DNA of 64,000 bases from Streptomyces sp. NA04227 (lineage in GTDB: Bacteria; Actinomycetota; Actinomycetes; Streptomycetales; Streptomycetaceae). The stretch is taken from assembly GCF_013364195.1 (NCBI RefSeq), contig NZ_CP054918.1, forward strand, positions 2,531,001-2,595,000, in the 5' to 3' direction. Positions within the stretch are counted from its first letter, which is position 1. Each line of letters starts with the position of its first letter. Positions 8,809 to 17,148 of the stretch are shown here, piece after piece. Position numbers and translations under genes: made by a program. The notes under the pieces were generated by a model, which saw only the letters and a list, made by a program, of their open reading frames with translations, ran no database searches and was not told the DNA's origin.

Positions 8809-9392
8809 CCCGTGACCCCCCGTTCCTCCAGTGCGAGACGCAGGGAACGCAGCGCGTAGAAGACGCGCGAGCGCACCGTGCCGCTCGGTATGCCGAGCAC
8901 TTGGGCCGCCTCGTTCACCGTACGGCCGAGAAGATACGTCTCCACGAGCACGCCGCGGTGTGCGGGCGTGAGGTCCTGTAACGCGTCGGTGAGGGTCATC
9001 AGCGACAGGGCGCGGTCAATCTCGTCCTCGGCGGGGACGCCCTCCAGTGGTTCGGGGGCCACTTCGGCGGGGCGTGCCTGGCGGCTGCGGTGGCCGTCGA
9101 TGACGATTCTGCGGGCGACGGTCACCAGCCAGGGACGCAGTGAACCCCCTTGCCCGTCAAGGGAGTTGGCGTTGCGCCAGGCGCGGATCAGGGTCTCCTG
9201 CACCACGTCCTCGGCGCGCTGGCGGTCACCGGCGACGAGCCGGAGCACATAGGCGTGCAGTGGGCGCGCGTGGTCGCGGTAGAGCGCGCGCATCAGTTCC
9301 TCGTCGTGCGTGCCCCGCACGGCCGGTCCCCCGCCCCTGGCCGGGAGGTGCCCACGGGGGCGTTCCTCGGTCACGGCGGCATCCTCCACCAC
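8805..9392 (-). CDS. sigU: ECF sigma factor, SigU-like
   Basis: A 195-residue RNA polymerase sigma factor of the extracytoplasmic-function group. Region 2 is seen at about 30-100 (LMRALYRDHARPLHAYVLRL, then DVVQETLIRAWR and LRPWLVTVARRIVIDGHR). Region 4 is at about 130-190 (LTPAHRGVLVETYLLGRTVNEAAQVLGIPSGTVRSRVFYALRSL). The downstream gene, overlapping by 4 nt, encodes its zinc-dependent membrane anti-sigma factor, so release is expected in response to an envelope signal. The start is GTG at 9392 (GTG GTG GAG GAT); a downstream start is possible. In S. coelicolor the SigU homologue, when unrestrained, blocks aerial development (literature from memory). Assignment as SigU rests on position and partner. 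Confidence 0.85.
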   Translation of the reverse strand: MVEDAAVTEERPRGHLPARGGGPAVRGTHDEELMRALYRDHARPLHAYVLRLVAGDRQRAEDVVQETLIRAWRNANSLDGQGGSLRPWLVTVARRIVIDGHRSRQARPAEVAPEPLEGVPAEDEIDRALSLMTLTDALQDLTPAHRGVLVETYLLGRTVNEAAQVLGIPSGTVRSRVFYALRSLRLALEERGVTG

Positions 9393-9569
9393 GCACCTCC
9401 GCTGTCCCGCCTCGGGTCCGGTCCCCGCGTGGGTACGTACGGACGCGGGGCAGCGTTCAACGCGCGGGAAAATTCCGTACGGACGCGTCGCACGGGCCGG
9501 ACGCGAGCGCCGGGGCGGCTGCGCCGGACGTACCGAAGGCTCCGGACGAACGGGGGATCCGGTGCGTAC

Positions 9570-10769
9570 TCAGGCGGCCGGGGTGTGCCGCAGGGCCTGG
9601 AGGGCGACGGCGAACTCGGCCGTCACGCGCGGGTCGCGCAGCGAGCGGCCGGTCAACTCCTGGATGCGGCGCAACCGGTAGCGGACCGTGTTGGGGTGGC
9701 AGTAGAGCCGCCGGGCGGCGCGGGTCATGGAACCGGCGGCCGCGTACCAGTGCTCCAGGGTTTCGAGCAGCCGCTCGCGCTCCATCGGGTCGGTGTCGAG
9801 CACCGGGCCGAGGACCGTGCCCGCGATCCGGTGCGCCTCCTCGGGCGCCGCCGCGACCAGCAGGGCCAGGGCATTGTCGTCGAACTGCACGACCCCGGCG
9901 CCGGTGATGCCCGCGAGGGCGAGCCGGGCCAGCCGCAGCGCGCGCGGGGTCCGGCGCAGACTGTCGAAGAGCGGGCTGACGCCGATCCGGGACTCGGTGT
10001 AGCGGCCGAGCAGTCGCAGCAGCTCCTCCTCGCCGTCGGCGCCCCGCACCACCACGATCCCCACGTGCAGATCGGGCATCAGCCGCCAGGCGGACCGGGT
10101 CCGCTCGCCGCTCAGCCGGGCCTCGATGCCGGGCAGGGCTTCAGTGCCGGGCGCCGGTACGTCGGCGGCGACCACGGCGAAGGTTCCCTCGGTGGGCAGT
10201 CCGAGTGCCCCGGCCGCCTCCCAGAGGGTGGTGTGGTCGGTCAGCGCACCGGTGAACAGGGCCTCCACCAGGGCGGCCCGTTCGCGCTCGCGCTGGATGA
10301 GCCGCCGGGCGGCGGTCTCGCGGTAGGCGTCGCTGGCCGCGGTCGCCAGGCCCTCGTTCACCCACCAGGCGGCGAGGGTGACCACGGTCCGGGAGGTGAC
10401 GCCCTCGGTCTTGAGCGCGGCCTCGGTCAGTTCGGACCACAGGAAGTGCGAGCCGACCCGGTAGGCGTGCAGCAGTTCGCCGAGCGGGGCGCCCTGCGCG
10501 GCCCGCAGCCGTCCGGTGTCCTCGGCCGGTCCCATGTCGGCGAGCTCGGCCAACTCCTCCTGCCCCTCGGCCAGTTGACCGAACACCAGTCGGGTGTTGC
10601 GGCGGCAGGAGGCGGTCAGTTCGGCCCAGGGCACCCGCTCCTCGCTGCCGTAGTAGTCGACCTCGGCGCGGATCCGGCGGGCCATCCGGGTACCCAGCGG
10701 ACCGGCGTGCCGAAGCAGCGTGGCGGCCACCGGAGCGATCTCCGGCGGGGGGTGGGGCAGGCGGCTCAT
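9570..10769 (-). CDS. PucR/CdaR-type transcriptional regulator
   Basis: A 399-residue regulator. The N-terminal about 150 residues (MSRLPHPPPEIAPVAATLLRH ... YGSEERVPWAEL) resemble the RsbRD-like sensor segment found in this actinobacterial group. The middle is a degenerate GGDEF-like region. The C-terminus (about 335-395) is the PucR helix-turn-helix, with TRAARRLYCHPNTVRYRLRRIQELTGRSL. The start at 10769 (ATG) matches the family; the frame is open further upstream. It is divergent from the SGNH lipase across 537 bp and could control it, but that is inference. The ligand is unknown. Confidence 0.85.
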   Translation of the reverse strand: MSRLPHPPPEIAPVAATLLRHAGPLGTRMARRIRAEVDYYGSEERVPWAELTASCRRNTRLVFGQLAEGQEELAELADMGPAEDTGRLRAAQGAPLGELLHAYRVGSHFLWSELTEAALKTEGVTSRTVVTLAAWWVNEGLATAASDAYRETAARRLIQRERERAALVEALFTGALTDHTTLWEAAGALGLPTEGTFAVVAADVPAPGTEALPGIEARLSGERTRSAWRLMPDLHVGIVVVRGADGEEELLRLLGRYTESRIGVSPLFDSLRRTPRALRLARLALAGITGAGVVQFDDNALALLVAAAPEEAHRIAGTVLGPVLDTDPMERERLLETLEHWYAAAGSMTRAARRLYCHPNTVRYRLRRIQELTGRSLRDPRVTAEFAVALQALRHTPAA

Positions 10770-11306
10770 GGGCGCACAGTACCCACGCGAACGCGGCCTG
10801 GGCAGGGCCGTTGTACCCGGCGACAAGAGGGACCTGTGGCCCTTGTACGGGGGGACGAAACCGGTGGGTCCCGCCCGCCTCGGAGGGCACGGTCGCCCGG
10901 ACCGCGCCCGGCCGCACGGACCCCGGATCCTGGCCCTCGGCGGCGTACGGGCGCTTGTACACGGCGAGCACGCAAGGGCCCCGGATTTGTCGTCCCGGAC
11001 CAAGACGCGGGACCGGCGGCGTCCGCATCCTGGTCGCACCGCAGAGCCGCCGTCCATGTATCCCCCCTCCCACGCATCTGCCCGTTCCGCCTCTCCGGCG
11101 GCGGGCGGCGGTTCGCTCCGCCCCCTCTCCGAGCCGTACGACCGTGCGCTCCCCGCCCGACCGCCGACCGCCATCCGGTCGACGGACCGGCCGGGGCCCG
11201 CCACCAGGCGAGGTGGCGTTTCCGTATCCGGACCGTGCGGGTGACCCGTGTGTCACCCGCACCTGGTCCACAACAGTCCGAAGTCAGGTCCACAAGGAGG
11301 ACACCC
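10770..11306. other. Divergent intergenic region, PucR regulator / lipase
   Basis: 537 bp carrying promoters for both divergent genes. A clear AAGGAGGA ribosome binding site (11294-11301) sits six bases before the lipase ATG. I see no convincing operator or small gene. Confidence 0.5.
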
Positions 11307-12206
11307 ATGGCACGACACACCCGGCGCGGCCTTCTCGCGGGAGTCACCGCCACCGCCGCACTGGCCGCCGTCTCCCTCGGCATGGGCGGCGCGGCCACCA
11401 GCCAGGCCGCCGAGCCCGAGGGCGTCGACTACGTCTCGCTCGGCGACAGTTACAGCGCGGGTTCCGCGATCCTGCCGCTGGCCAGTGGCGCACCGGTCAT
11501 CTGCGCCCAGTCCGCCAAGAACTACCCGCACCTGCTCGCGAGTTCGCTCGGCCTGAATCTCAAGGACGTGAGCTGTGCGCTGGCCGAGACCAAGCACCTG
11601 ACCACCTCGCAGTACCCGGGGGTCGCACCGCAGCTCGACGCGGTGGGCTCCGGCACCGATCTGATCACCCTGAACCTGGGCGGCAACGACGGCAACGTCT
11701 TCGTCGGTTCGCTGCTCGCCTGCGGCTCCGCCGGTCTCGGCACGGGTGGCAAGGGCAGCCCGTGCAAGGACAAGCACGGCACCGAGTTCGACGACAAGCT
11801 CGAGAAGAACACCTACCCGGCCCTGAAGGCCTCGTTGGAGAAGATCCGGGCGAAGGCACCGGACGCCGAGGTGGTCGCGGTCGGCTACCCATGGATCCTG
11901 CCCGAGCGGGCGGTGGCGGGCTGCTTCGCCAAACTGCCCATAGCCGAGGGGGACGTGCCCTATATGCGCGCCCTCCAGGCCCACCTCAACGAGGTCGTCG
12001 AGCGGGCCGCCCGTGAGACCGGCACCCACTTCGCCGACCTGAGCGAGGCCTCCCAGGACCACGACGCCTGCCGTCCGGCGGGCACCCGCTGGGTCGAGCC
12101 CGTCCTGTTCGGCACCAACATCGTTCCGGTCCACCCCAACGCGGCGGGCGAGGCGGGGATGGCGGCTCAGGTGCGGACGGTGATCGAAAGGTCCCAAGTG
12201 GGTTGA
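11307..12206 (+). CDS. Secreted SGNH/GDSL-family lipase or esterase
   Basis: A 299-residue exported hydrolase. Residues 1-34 form a signal peptide with TRRGLLAG before a hydrophobic stretch, compatible with Tat export, ending near SQAA. The mature enzyme has block I GDSYSAG (nucleophile Ser), block III GGNDG, and the C-terminal PVHPNAAGEAGMA with the catalytic His. Paired cysteines (ICAQ, SCAL, LACG, SPCK, GCF, DAC) match the disulfide-rich Streptomyces SGNH lipases related to S. coelicolor lipase and S. rimosus lipase. It would cleave ester bonds of lipids outside the cell. The start is fixed by AAGGAGGA at 11294. A secreted phospholipase A2 follows 183 bp downstream. Confidence 0.9.
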   Translation: MARHTRRGLLAGVTATAALAAVSLGMGGAATSQAAEPEGVDYVSLGDSYSAGSAILPLASGAPVICAQSAKNYPHLLASSLGLNLKDVSCALAETKHLTTSQYPGVAPQLDAVGSGTDLITLNLGGNDGNVFVGSLLACGSAGLGTGGKGSPCKDKHGTEFDDKLEKNTYPALKASLEKIRAKAPDAEVVAVGYPWILPERAVAGCFAKLPIAEGDVPYMRALQAHLNEVVERAARETGTHFADLSEASQDHDACRPAGTRWVEPVLFGTNIVPVHPNAAGEAGMAAQVRTVIERSQVG

Positions 12207-12389
12207 TTCCGAGCACGGTTGACCCTCACGCCTATCCGTGGATCCTGCACGCAAACCCCATCGGGAAAGGAGTTCACCTTCCCTTCACAAACCAAGGGCT
12301 GTACGCGCCAGTAACGTGACGGCAATATGTGCGTCCGTCCCCCGGTACGGACCGTGGGGGCATCCCCCACACACGTACGGAGTACACGT

Positions 12390-12845
12390 ATGCGCCGTCG
12401 CCTTGCCCTGCCTCTCGCCGCCGCCGCTCTGGCGCTGCCGGCAGCCCTGATCCCGGCCACCTCGGCCTCGGCCGAGGTGGCCGACAAGGACCAGGTCCTC
12501 AGTTCCTTCACCCAGTCCGGCAGCGGGAGTTACGACGCCTGGAACTCCGCGCGCGCGGACCAGGGCTCCTGGGCCGAGTACGGCTTCGACTGGTCGACCG
12601 ACTACTGCAGCTACTCGCCCGACAGCCCGGGCGGTTTCCCCTTCGCGGACTCGTGCGCGCGCCACGACTTCGGCTACCGCAACTACAAGGCGATGGGCAC
12701 CTTCGAGGCCAACAAGGCACGTCTGGACTCGGCGTTCCTCGGCGACATGAAGCGTGTGTGCAGCGGTTACGACAGCGAGCAGAAGGCGTCCTGCGACAAC
12801 TACGCCGATCTGTACTACAGCGCCGTCTCCACCTGGGGTTCCTGA
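12390..12845 (+). CDS. Secreted phospholipase A2
   Basis: A 151-residue exported enzyme. It has a Sec signal peptide (MRRRLALPLAAAALALPAALI...SASA, about 1-29) and a mature part of about 120 residues, the size of S. violaceoruber PLA2. The segment DSCARHDFGYRNYK contains the His-Asp catalytic pair of prokaryotic PLA2, preceded by a Cys and calcium-ligand region (STDYCSYSPDSPGGFPF). Further cysteines (VCSGY, ASCDNY) would form the second disulfide. It hydrolyses the sn-2 ester of phospholipids in a calcium-dependent way (family knowledge). The ATG at 12390 begins a canonical signal peptide. Confidence 0.92.
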   Translation: MRRRLALPLAAAALALPAALIPATSASAEVADKDQVLSSFTQSGSGSYDAWNSARADQGSWAEYGFDWSTDYCSYSPDSPGGFPFADSCARHDFGYRNYKAMGTFEANKARLDSAFLGDMKRVCSGYDSEQKASCDNYADLYYSAVSTWGS

Positions 12846-12857
12846 CCCCGGCCCGGG

Positions 12858-12881
12858 GGCGGCCGGTCACCACCGGCCGCC
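12858..12881. terminator. Terminator between PLA2 and the CGNR gene
   Basis: A perfect 10-bp GC stem GGCGGCCGGT, loop CACC, and its complement, in the 61-bp convergent gap. It is probably bidirectional; there is no T run. Confidence 0.6.
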
Positions 12882-12906
12882 TCCGGCCACACCTTCACCA
12901 CGACTT

Positions 12907-13587
12907 TCACCACGACCGCGACCGCCCCGCCGGACTTCGGCCCTCGGGGCGGTCGCCGCCGTTCGCGTCCCCGTACGGGGCGCGGCCGAGCGAGGCCGTA
13001 CGCCTTCGGTGCCGGGCCACGCGTTCCCGGTTGCCGCAGACCTCGCTGGAGCACCACAGACGGCGGCGGCCGCGCGAGGCGTCCAGGTAGATGAGGCGGC
13101 AGTTGTCGCCCGCGCATTCCCGGAGCCGGGCGCGGGAGAGCGGGTCGGTGAGCAGGTCCACGGCGTCCCGGGCGAGGACGGCGAGCAGGGCGGCGCAGCC
13201 GGGTTCGGCGTGCAGGGCGCGGACCAGGGAGCCGTCGACGCCGCGTACCGCGCGGGGGGCCGGAGGTGACTCACGGGCAAGGGAGTTGACCCGGTCCAGG
13301 GCACCGGCCACCGGGGCGGCGCCGTCCACCGCCGCCCGGGCCAGCCGGCCGGTGTGTTCGCGCAGTTCGCGGAAGGCGGTCAGCCAGCCGGGGTCGGCCG
13401 CGAGCAGAGCGGTGCCGCGCGGGACCAGGCCCGCCTGGGCGCACCAGGCGCGCAGGCCGAGGACGGAGTCGAGACGTTCGGCGGGGTGGGCCGTGGCCAG
13501 GAGGTCGAGACAGATCCGGCCGGTGTCGAAGCGGAACTCGTAGGCGGACGGAAGGGCGCCGAGGACAGGGGTTGTCGACATGGACAT
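12907..13587 (-). CDS. CGNR zinc-finger (ABATE-domain) putative regulator
   Basis: A 226-residue protein with an N-terminal ABATE-like domain (about 10-140, FRFDTGRICLDLLATAHP) and a C-terminal CGNR zinc finger (about 160-205). The finger has CAGDNCRLIYLDASRGRRRLWC then SSEVCGNRERVARHR, with the four zinc-ligand cysteines in place. Such proteins are assumed to bind nucleic acid; no target is known. The ATG at 13587 (MSMSTTP) is the first in-frame Met near the family start; 13581 is possible. A Gly/Arg/Ser-rich tail of about 25 residues follows the finger. Confidence 0.85.
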   Translation of the reverse strand: MSMSTTPVLGALPSAYEFRFDTGRICLDLLATAHPAERLDSVLGLRAWCAQAGLVPRGTALLAADPGWLTAFRELREHTGRLARAAVDGAAPVAGALDRVNSLARESPPAPRAVRGVDGSLVRALHAEPGCAALLAVLARDAVDLLTDPLSRARLRECAGDNCRLIYLDASRGRRRLWCSSEVCGNRERVARHRRRTASLGRAPYGDANGGDRPEGRSPAGRSRSW

Positions 13588-13856
13588 GTCACCGCCATTT
13601 CGGTGGTCCGGTGCGAGCCGTCTGTCTACAGTGCCCGCCCCGGCGGCCGACCGGAACCCCCGCCACCGCCGTTTCACGCCGCGTACGCACCGCGGCGCGC
13701 GCCCCGCCGTCACGCGAGGCGCGCCTACGCCCGCGCGCGGGGCACACACGACGGGCAGCACTCCCCCAGCACAAGCCGGGGCCCGCGCCCGCGCGCGGGC
13801 CGGGCGTCCGCTCCCGCGCGCGAGGCACGACCGGGTCGCCCCGGCCGCGCTCACCC

Positions 13857-15071
13857 CTACGCGTCCGCCGAATCCCCCGTACCGTCCGCGCCATTCGAAC
13901 CATTCGAACCATCCGAATCGTCCGAACTCCCCGCCTCTCCCGTGTACTTGCTGTCGGCGTGCGGGTCGAGCGCGAGCCGGTAGCCGCGTTTGACCACGGT
14001 CTGGATGAGCTTGGGGGCGCCGAGGGAGGTGCGCAGCCGGGCCATGGCGGTCTCGACCGCGTGCTCGTCCTTGCCCGCGCCGGGCAGGGACTTGAGCAGA
14101 TCGGCGCGCGAGACGACCCAGCCGGGGCGGCGGGCGAGCGCGCGGAGCAGGGCCATTCCGGCGGGCGGTACGGGGCGCAGTTCCTCGTCCACGAGCACCG
14201 CGTGGCCGCGGATCTCGACCCGGTGGCCCGCTATCGGCAACACCCGTGCCCGGCCCGGCAGTTCACGGCAGAGCAACTGGACGAGCGGACCCAGTCGGAA
14301 GCGCTCCGGAGCGAGCGTGTCGATGCCGTGGGACTGGAGCGGCAGCGAGGTGACCGGGCCGACGCAGACGGCCAGTACGTCGTGCCCGAACGCCTCGACG
14401 ACGGCGGGGAGTTGGCCGCGTTCCTCGGCGCGCGAGAGCAGCGAGGCGGCGGCCGGCGCACTGGTGAAGGTGACCGCGTCGACCTGGCGGGCCAGCATCG
14501 CGTCGAGCAGCCGGTCCACGGGGCCTATGTCCTCCGGCGGCATCCACCGGTACACCGGCACCCCGATGACCTCGGCCCCCGCCTCGCGCAGCGACTCGAC
14601 GAAGCCGGGCAGCGGTTCGCCGTGCAGCTGTACCGCTATCCGGCGCCCGTCCACACCCTCCTCCAGCAGACGGTCGAGCACCTCGGCCATCGACTCGGAA
14701 CTGGGCGACCACGTCTCGGTGAGTCCGGCCGCCCGGATCTGGCCCTTGACCTTGGGCCCGCGGGCGAGGAGCTCCACCCTCTCGAGCATGCCGAGGAGTT
14801 CGTCCCCGAGCCCCCAGCCCTCGGCGGCCTCCACCCAGCCGCGGAAGCCGATCGCGGTGGTGGCGACCACCACGTCCGGCGCCTGCTCGATGAGGTTCCT
14901 CGTCCCTTCGAGGAGTTCGCCGTCGTCGGCGAGCTGGACGATGCGCAGCGCCGGGGCGTGCACCACCGCGGCGCCGCGCCGTTCGAGCAGCGCGATGAGT
15001 TCGTCGGCGCGCCGCGCTGCGGTCACTCCGACCGTGAACCCCGCAAGGGGGCCGTGTTCGTTCTCCTGCAT
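13857..15071 (-). CDS. nnaR: NnaR-type nitrate regulator: HemD-like domain fused to OmpR-type wHTH
   Basis: 404 residues. About 10-270 form a uroporphyrinogen-III synthase-like domain (LAGFTVGVTAARRADELIALLERRGAAVVHAPAL; VDAVTFTSAPAAASL; VCVGPVTS). About 277-368 form an OmpR/PhoB winged helix (LLRALARRPGWVVSRADLLKSLPGAG ... VETAMARLRTSLGAPKLIQTVVKRGYRL). This fusion immediately beside a nitrate transporter matches NnaR, described in Streptomyces and mycobacteria as a co-activator with GlnR of nitrate/nitrite assimilation. The HemD-like part is likely a sensor rather than a heme enzyme. The acidic Asp/Ser/Gly tail (about 372-404) is variable. The ATG at 15071 (MQENEHGPL) is preferred over the upstream in-frame ATG at 15164. 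It lies 119 bp after narK on the same strand. Confidence 0.85.
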   Translation of the reverse strand: MQENEHGPLAGFTVGVTAARRADELIALLERRGAAVVHAPALRIVQLADDGELLEGTRNLIEQAPDVVVATTAIGFRGWVEAAEGWGLGDELLGMLERVELLARGPKVKGQIRAAGLTETWSPSSESMAEVLDRLLEEGVDGRRIAVQLHGEPLPGFVESLREAGAEVIGVPVYRWMPPEDIGPVDRLLDAMLARQVDAVTFTSAPAAASLLSRAEERGQLPAVVEAFGHDVLAVCVGPVTSLPLQSHGIDTLAPERFRLGPLVQLLCRELPGRARVLPIAGHRVEIRGHAVLVDEELRPVPPAGMALLRALARRPGWVVSRADLLKSLPGAGKDEHAVETAMARLRTSLGAPKLIQTVVKRGYRLALDPHADSKYTGEAGSSDDSDGSNGSNGADGTGDSADA

Positions 15072-15123
15072 GGCTCTCGTCCCGCTCGTCCTGCTCGTCC
15101 CGTTCCTACGTCGGCTCAGGCGG

Positions 15124-15155
15124 CCGAGCCTGCCAACGGGGGGTGACAGGCTCGG
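15124..15155. promoter_or_regulatory. Inverted repeat between narK and nnaR
   Basis: CCGAGCCTG (15124-15132) and CAGGCTCGG (15147-15155) form a perfect 9-bp inverted repeat with a 14-nt spacer in the narK-nnaR gap. It could be an attenuator or weak terminator, or an operator for NnaR itself. Function is undetermined. Confidence 0.5.
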
Positions 15156-15190
15156 ATCCCGCACATGTCCGGCGTGTTACGCCTGCGACC

Positions 15191-16594
15191 TCACACCTTG
15201 GCGTACCCGAGTTGCTTCTTCGTACCACTTGCGGCGTTGTCAGGAGTGACAACCTGCTGCGGCCGCCGAAGGTATACGGCCCAGGTGATCACAAAACAGA
15301 CGGCGTAGAAGGCGAGGAAGGCGACGAAGGCGCCGGTTCCGGTGCCCGCCGTCAGGAAGGACTGGCGGAAGGCCATGTTGATGGCCAGGCCGCCGAGTGC
15401 GCCGACCGCGCCGATGAGCCCCATCGCGGCACCGGACAGCCGCCGTCCGTAGGCCGCGGCCTCCTCGCCGGTGAGCCCGAGGGCGAGGGCCTTGGCCTGG
15501 AAGATGCCGGGGATCATCTTGTACGTCGAGCCGTTGCCGAGTCCGGTCAGGACGAACAGGGCGATGAAGGCCCCGGTGAACAGGGCGAGCGACTCACGTA
15601 CCGAGGCGAGCACCACGACCGAGGTCGCGAGGCCCATGGCGACGAAGTTCCACAGCGTGATCCGGGCGCCGCCGTAGCGGTCGGCAAGGGTCCCGCCGAC
15701 AGGGCGGATCAGCGAGCCGAGCAGCGGTCCGATGAAGGTGATCGAGGCGGCCTGCAGCGGGGTGCGGCCGAACTGGGTCTGCAGGACCAGGCCGAAGGCG
15801 AAGCTGTAGCCGATGAAGGAGCCGAAGGATCCCACGTAAAGCAGGGACATGATCCAGGTGTGCGGGTCCCGCGCCGCTTCCTTCGCCGCCCCGGTGTCGT
15901 TGCTGACCGAGGTGAGGTTGTCCATGTAGAGGGCGGACAGCACGGCCGCGACCAGGATCAGCGGGATGTAGATGCCGAGCAGGACGCGCGGTCCGCCGTT
16001 GGCACCGATCACCGCGAGCGCGACGAGCTGCATCACGGGGACGCCGATGTTGCCGCCGCCCGCGTTCAGACCGAGCGCCCAGCCCTTCTTGCGCAGCGGG
16101 AAGAAGGCGTTGATGTTGGTCATCGAGGAGGCGAAGTTGCCGCCGCCGATGCCGGTGAGCAGGGCGCACACCATGAACGTCGTGTACGAGGTGCCGGGCT
16201 CCATGACCCAGAACGCGGCCAGCGACGGTATGAGGAGCAGCGAGGCCGCGATGATGGTCCAGTTCCGGCCACCGAACTTGGCGACGGCGAAGGTGTACGG
16301 CACCCGTACGACCGCGCCGACCAGGGTCGCCATCGACACCAGGAAGAACTTTCCGGCCGGGTCGATGCCGTACTCGGGGCCCATGAACAGGACGAGCACG
16401 GACCACAGCGTCCAGATCGAGAAACCGATGTGCTCGGAGAGGATGGAGAAGAACAGGTTGCGGTGCGCGACCCGCTTGCCGCCCTGCTCCCAGAAGGCCT
16501 CGTCCTCGGGGTCCCACGCGTCGATCCAGCGTCCACCCGCTCGCTTCGCCTGGGCGGAGCGGCTCGGGGGCGCGCTCGGGCTCGGGGCTGTCAT
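15191..16594 (-). CDS. narK: Nitrate/nitrite transporter, NarK family (MFS)
   Basis: A 467-residue major-facilitator protein with about 12 membrane spans. The two nitrate-signature stretches are present: GGGNFASSMTNINAFFP (about 146-162) and GLNAGGGNIGVPVMQL, as are RxxxG loops (VPYTFAVAKFGGRNW; IRPVGGTLADRYGG). It moves nitrate in or nitrite out across the cytoplasmic membrane. The N-terminus carries WIDAWDPEDEAFWEQGGKRVAHRNL, common in actinobacterial NarK. It lies directly upstream of nnaR on the same strand. A GlnR-like site lies about 70-97 bp upstream of the ATG, so nitrogen control is likely. Confidence 0.92.
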   Translation of the reverse strand: MTAPSPSAPPSRSAQAKRAGGRWIDAWDPEDEAFWEQGGKRVAHRNLFFSILSEHIGFSIWTLWSVLVLFMGPEYGIDPAGKFFLVSMATLVGAVVRVPYTFAVAKFGGRNWTIIAASLLLIPSLAAFWVMEPGTSYTTFMVCALLTGIGGGNFASSMTNINAFFPLRKKGWALGLNAGGGNIGVPVMQLVALAVIGANGGPRVLLGIYIPLILVAAVLSALYMDNLTSVSNDTGAAKEAARDPHTWIMSLLYVGSFGSFIGYSFAFGLVLQTQFGRTPLQAASITFIGPLLGSLIRPVGGTLADRYGGARITLWNFVAMGLATSVVVLASVRESLALFTGAFIALFVLTGLGNGSTYKMIPGIFQAKALALGLTGEEAAAYGRRLSGAAMGLIGAVGALGGLAINMAFRQSFLTAGTGTGAFVAFLAFYAVCFVITWAVYLRRPQQVVTPDNAASGTKKQLGYAKV

Positions 16595-17148
16595 CTCTCG
16601 CCTCCACGGTTTTCGGCTGATGGTCTGAACTTAGAAAGAGGGAGTTTCAGCGCTGTGCCCTGCGGTGACCGTCGGGGAACGTTGACCTCACGGCCGGGGT
16701 GAGCGGCCCGTGAGGAAAATGGCCGAGACTGGTGCCCTGGTGGTCACTGCTCAGGGTTGGAGGACACCTGGTCGACGGCCGCGTACCCGGCGGTCAGGGA
16801 GCCGCAGGCGCGAAAGCGCGGTCGGTCGGGAATCAGGAACGAGGGGTGGCCGGAACCTACCGGGTCGTGCGCGTCACGCGGACCTCGTCCGCTCGGCCGC
16901 GGCCTCCCCGGCACGCGGCCCGCACGATGACCGCCTGGTCAGTCGGATTCACCGACGTCATTGGCATCACCGACGTCATTGACGTCATCGGCGTCACGGG
17001 CGAAGACCGCCCTGCCCCCGTCATCGGCGTACACCATGGCCCCCCTCATGGTCGTTGCCCGCCCACGCTACCTCCGCCTCATCCGCCACAAGGCGCACGG
17101 GCGATGAACTCCGGCCGTCCGCTTACGACTTGCCGACCCGGCCGCCCT
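16595..17148. other. Intergenic region with 9-bp GACGTCATT minisatellite
   Basis: 554 bp between narK and the acyltransferase stop. Besides the GlnR-like site, bases 16954-16998 contain five 9-bp units (GACGTCATT, GGCATCACC, GACGTCATT, GACGTCATC, GGCGTCACG). The exact 13-mer ACCGACGTCATTG occurs at 16951 and 16969. An inverted CTGAAC/GTTTCAG pair lies at 16625-16650. No credible gene. Confidence 0.55.
16665..16691. promoter_or_regulatory. Candidate GlnR box upstream of narK
   Basis: GTGAC-n6-GGAAC-n6-CTCAC at 16665-16691 fits the alternating GlnR pattern gTnAC-n6-GaAAc-n6-gTnAC with one mismatch in each of the last two elements. It is 70-97 bp before the narK ATG. Known biology (GlnR and NnaR control of nitrate genes) makes it plausible; it is a pattern match only. 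Confidence 0.4.

Noticed and set aside
9150-11306. Upstream extension of the lipase frame to 9150
   Set aside because: It runs antisense through the PucR-type gene; the lipase has a clear ribosome binding site and signal peptide at 11307.
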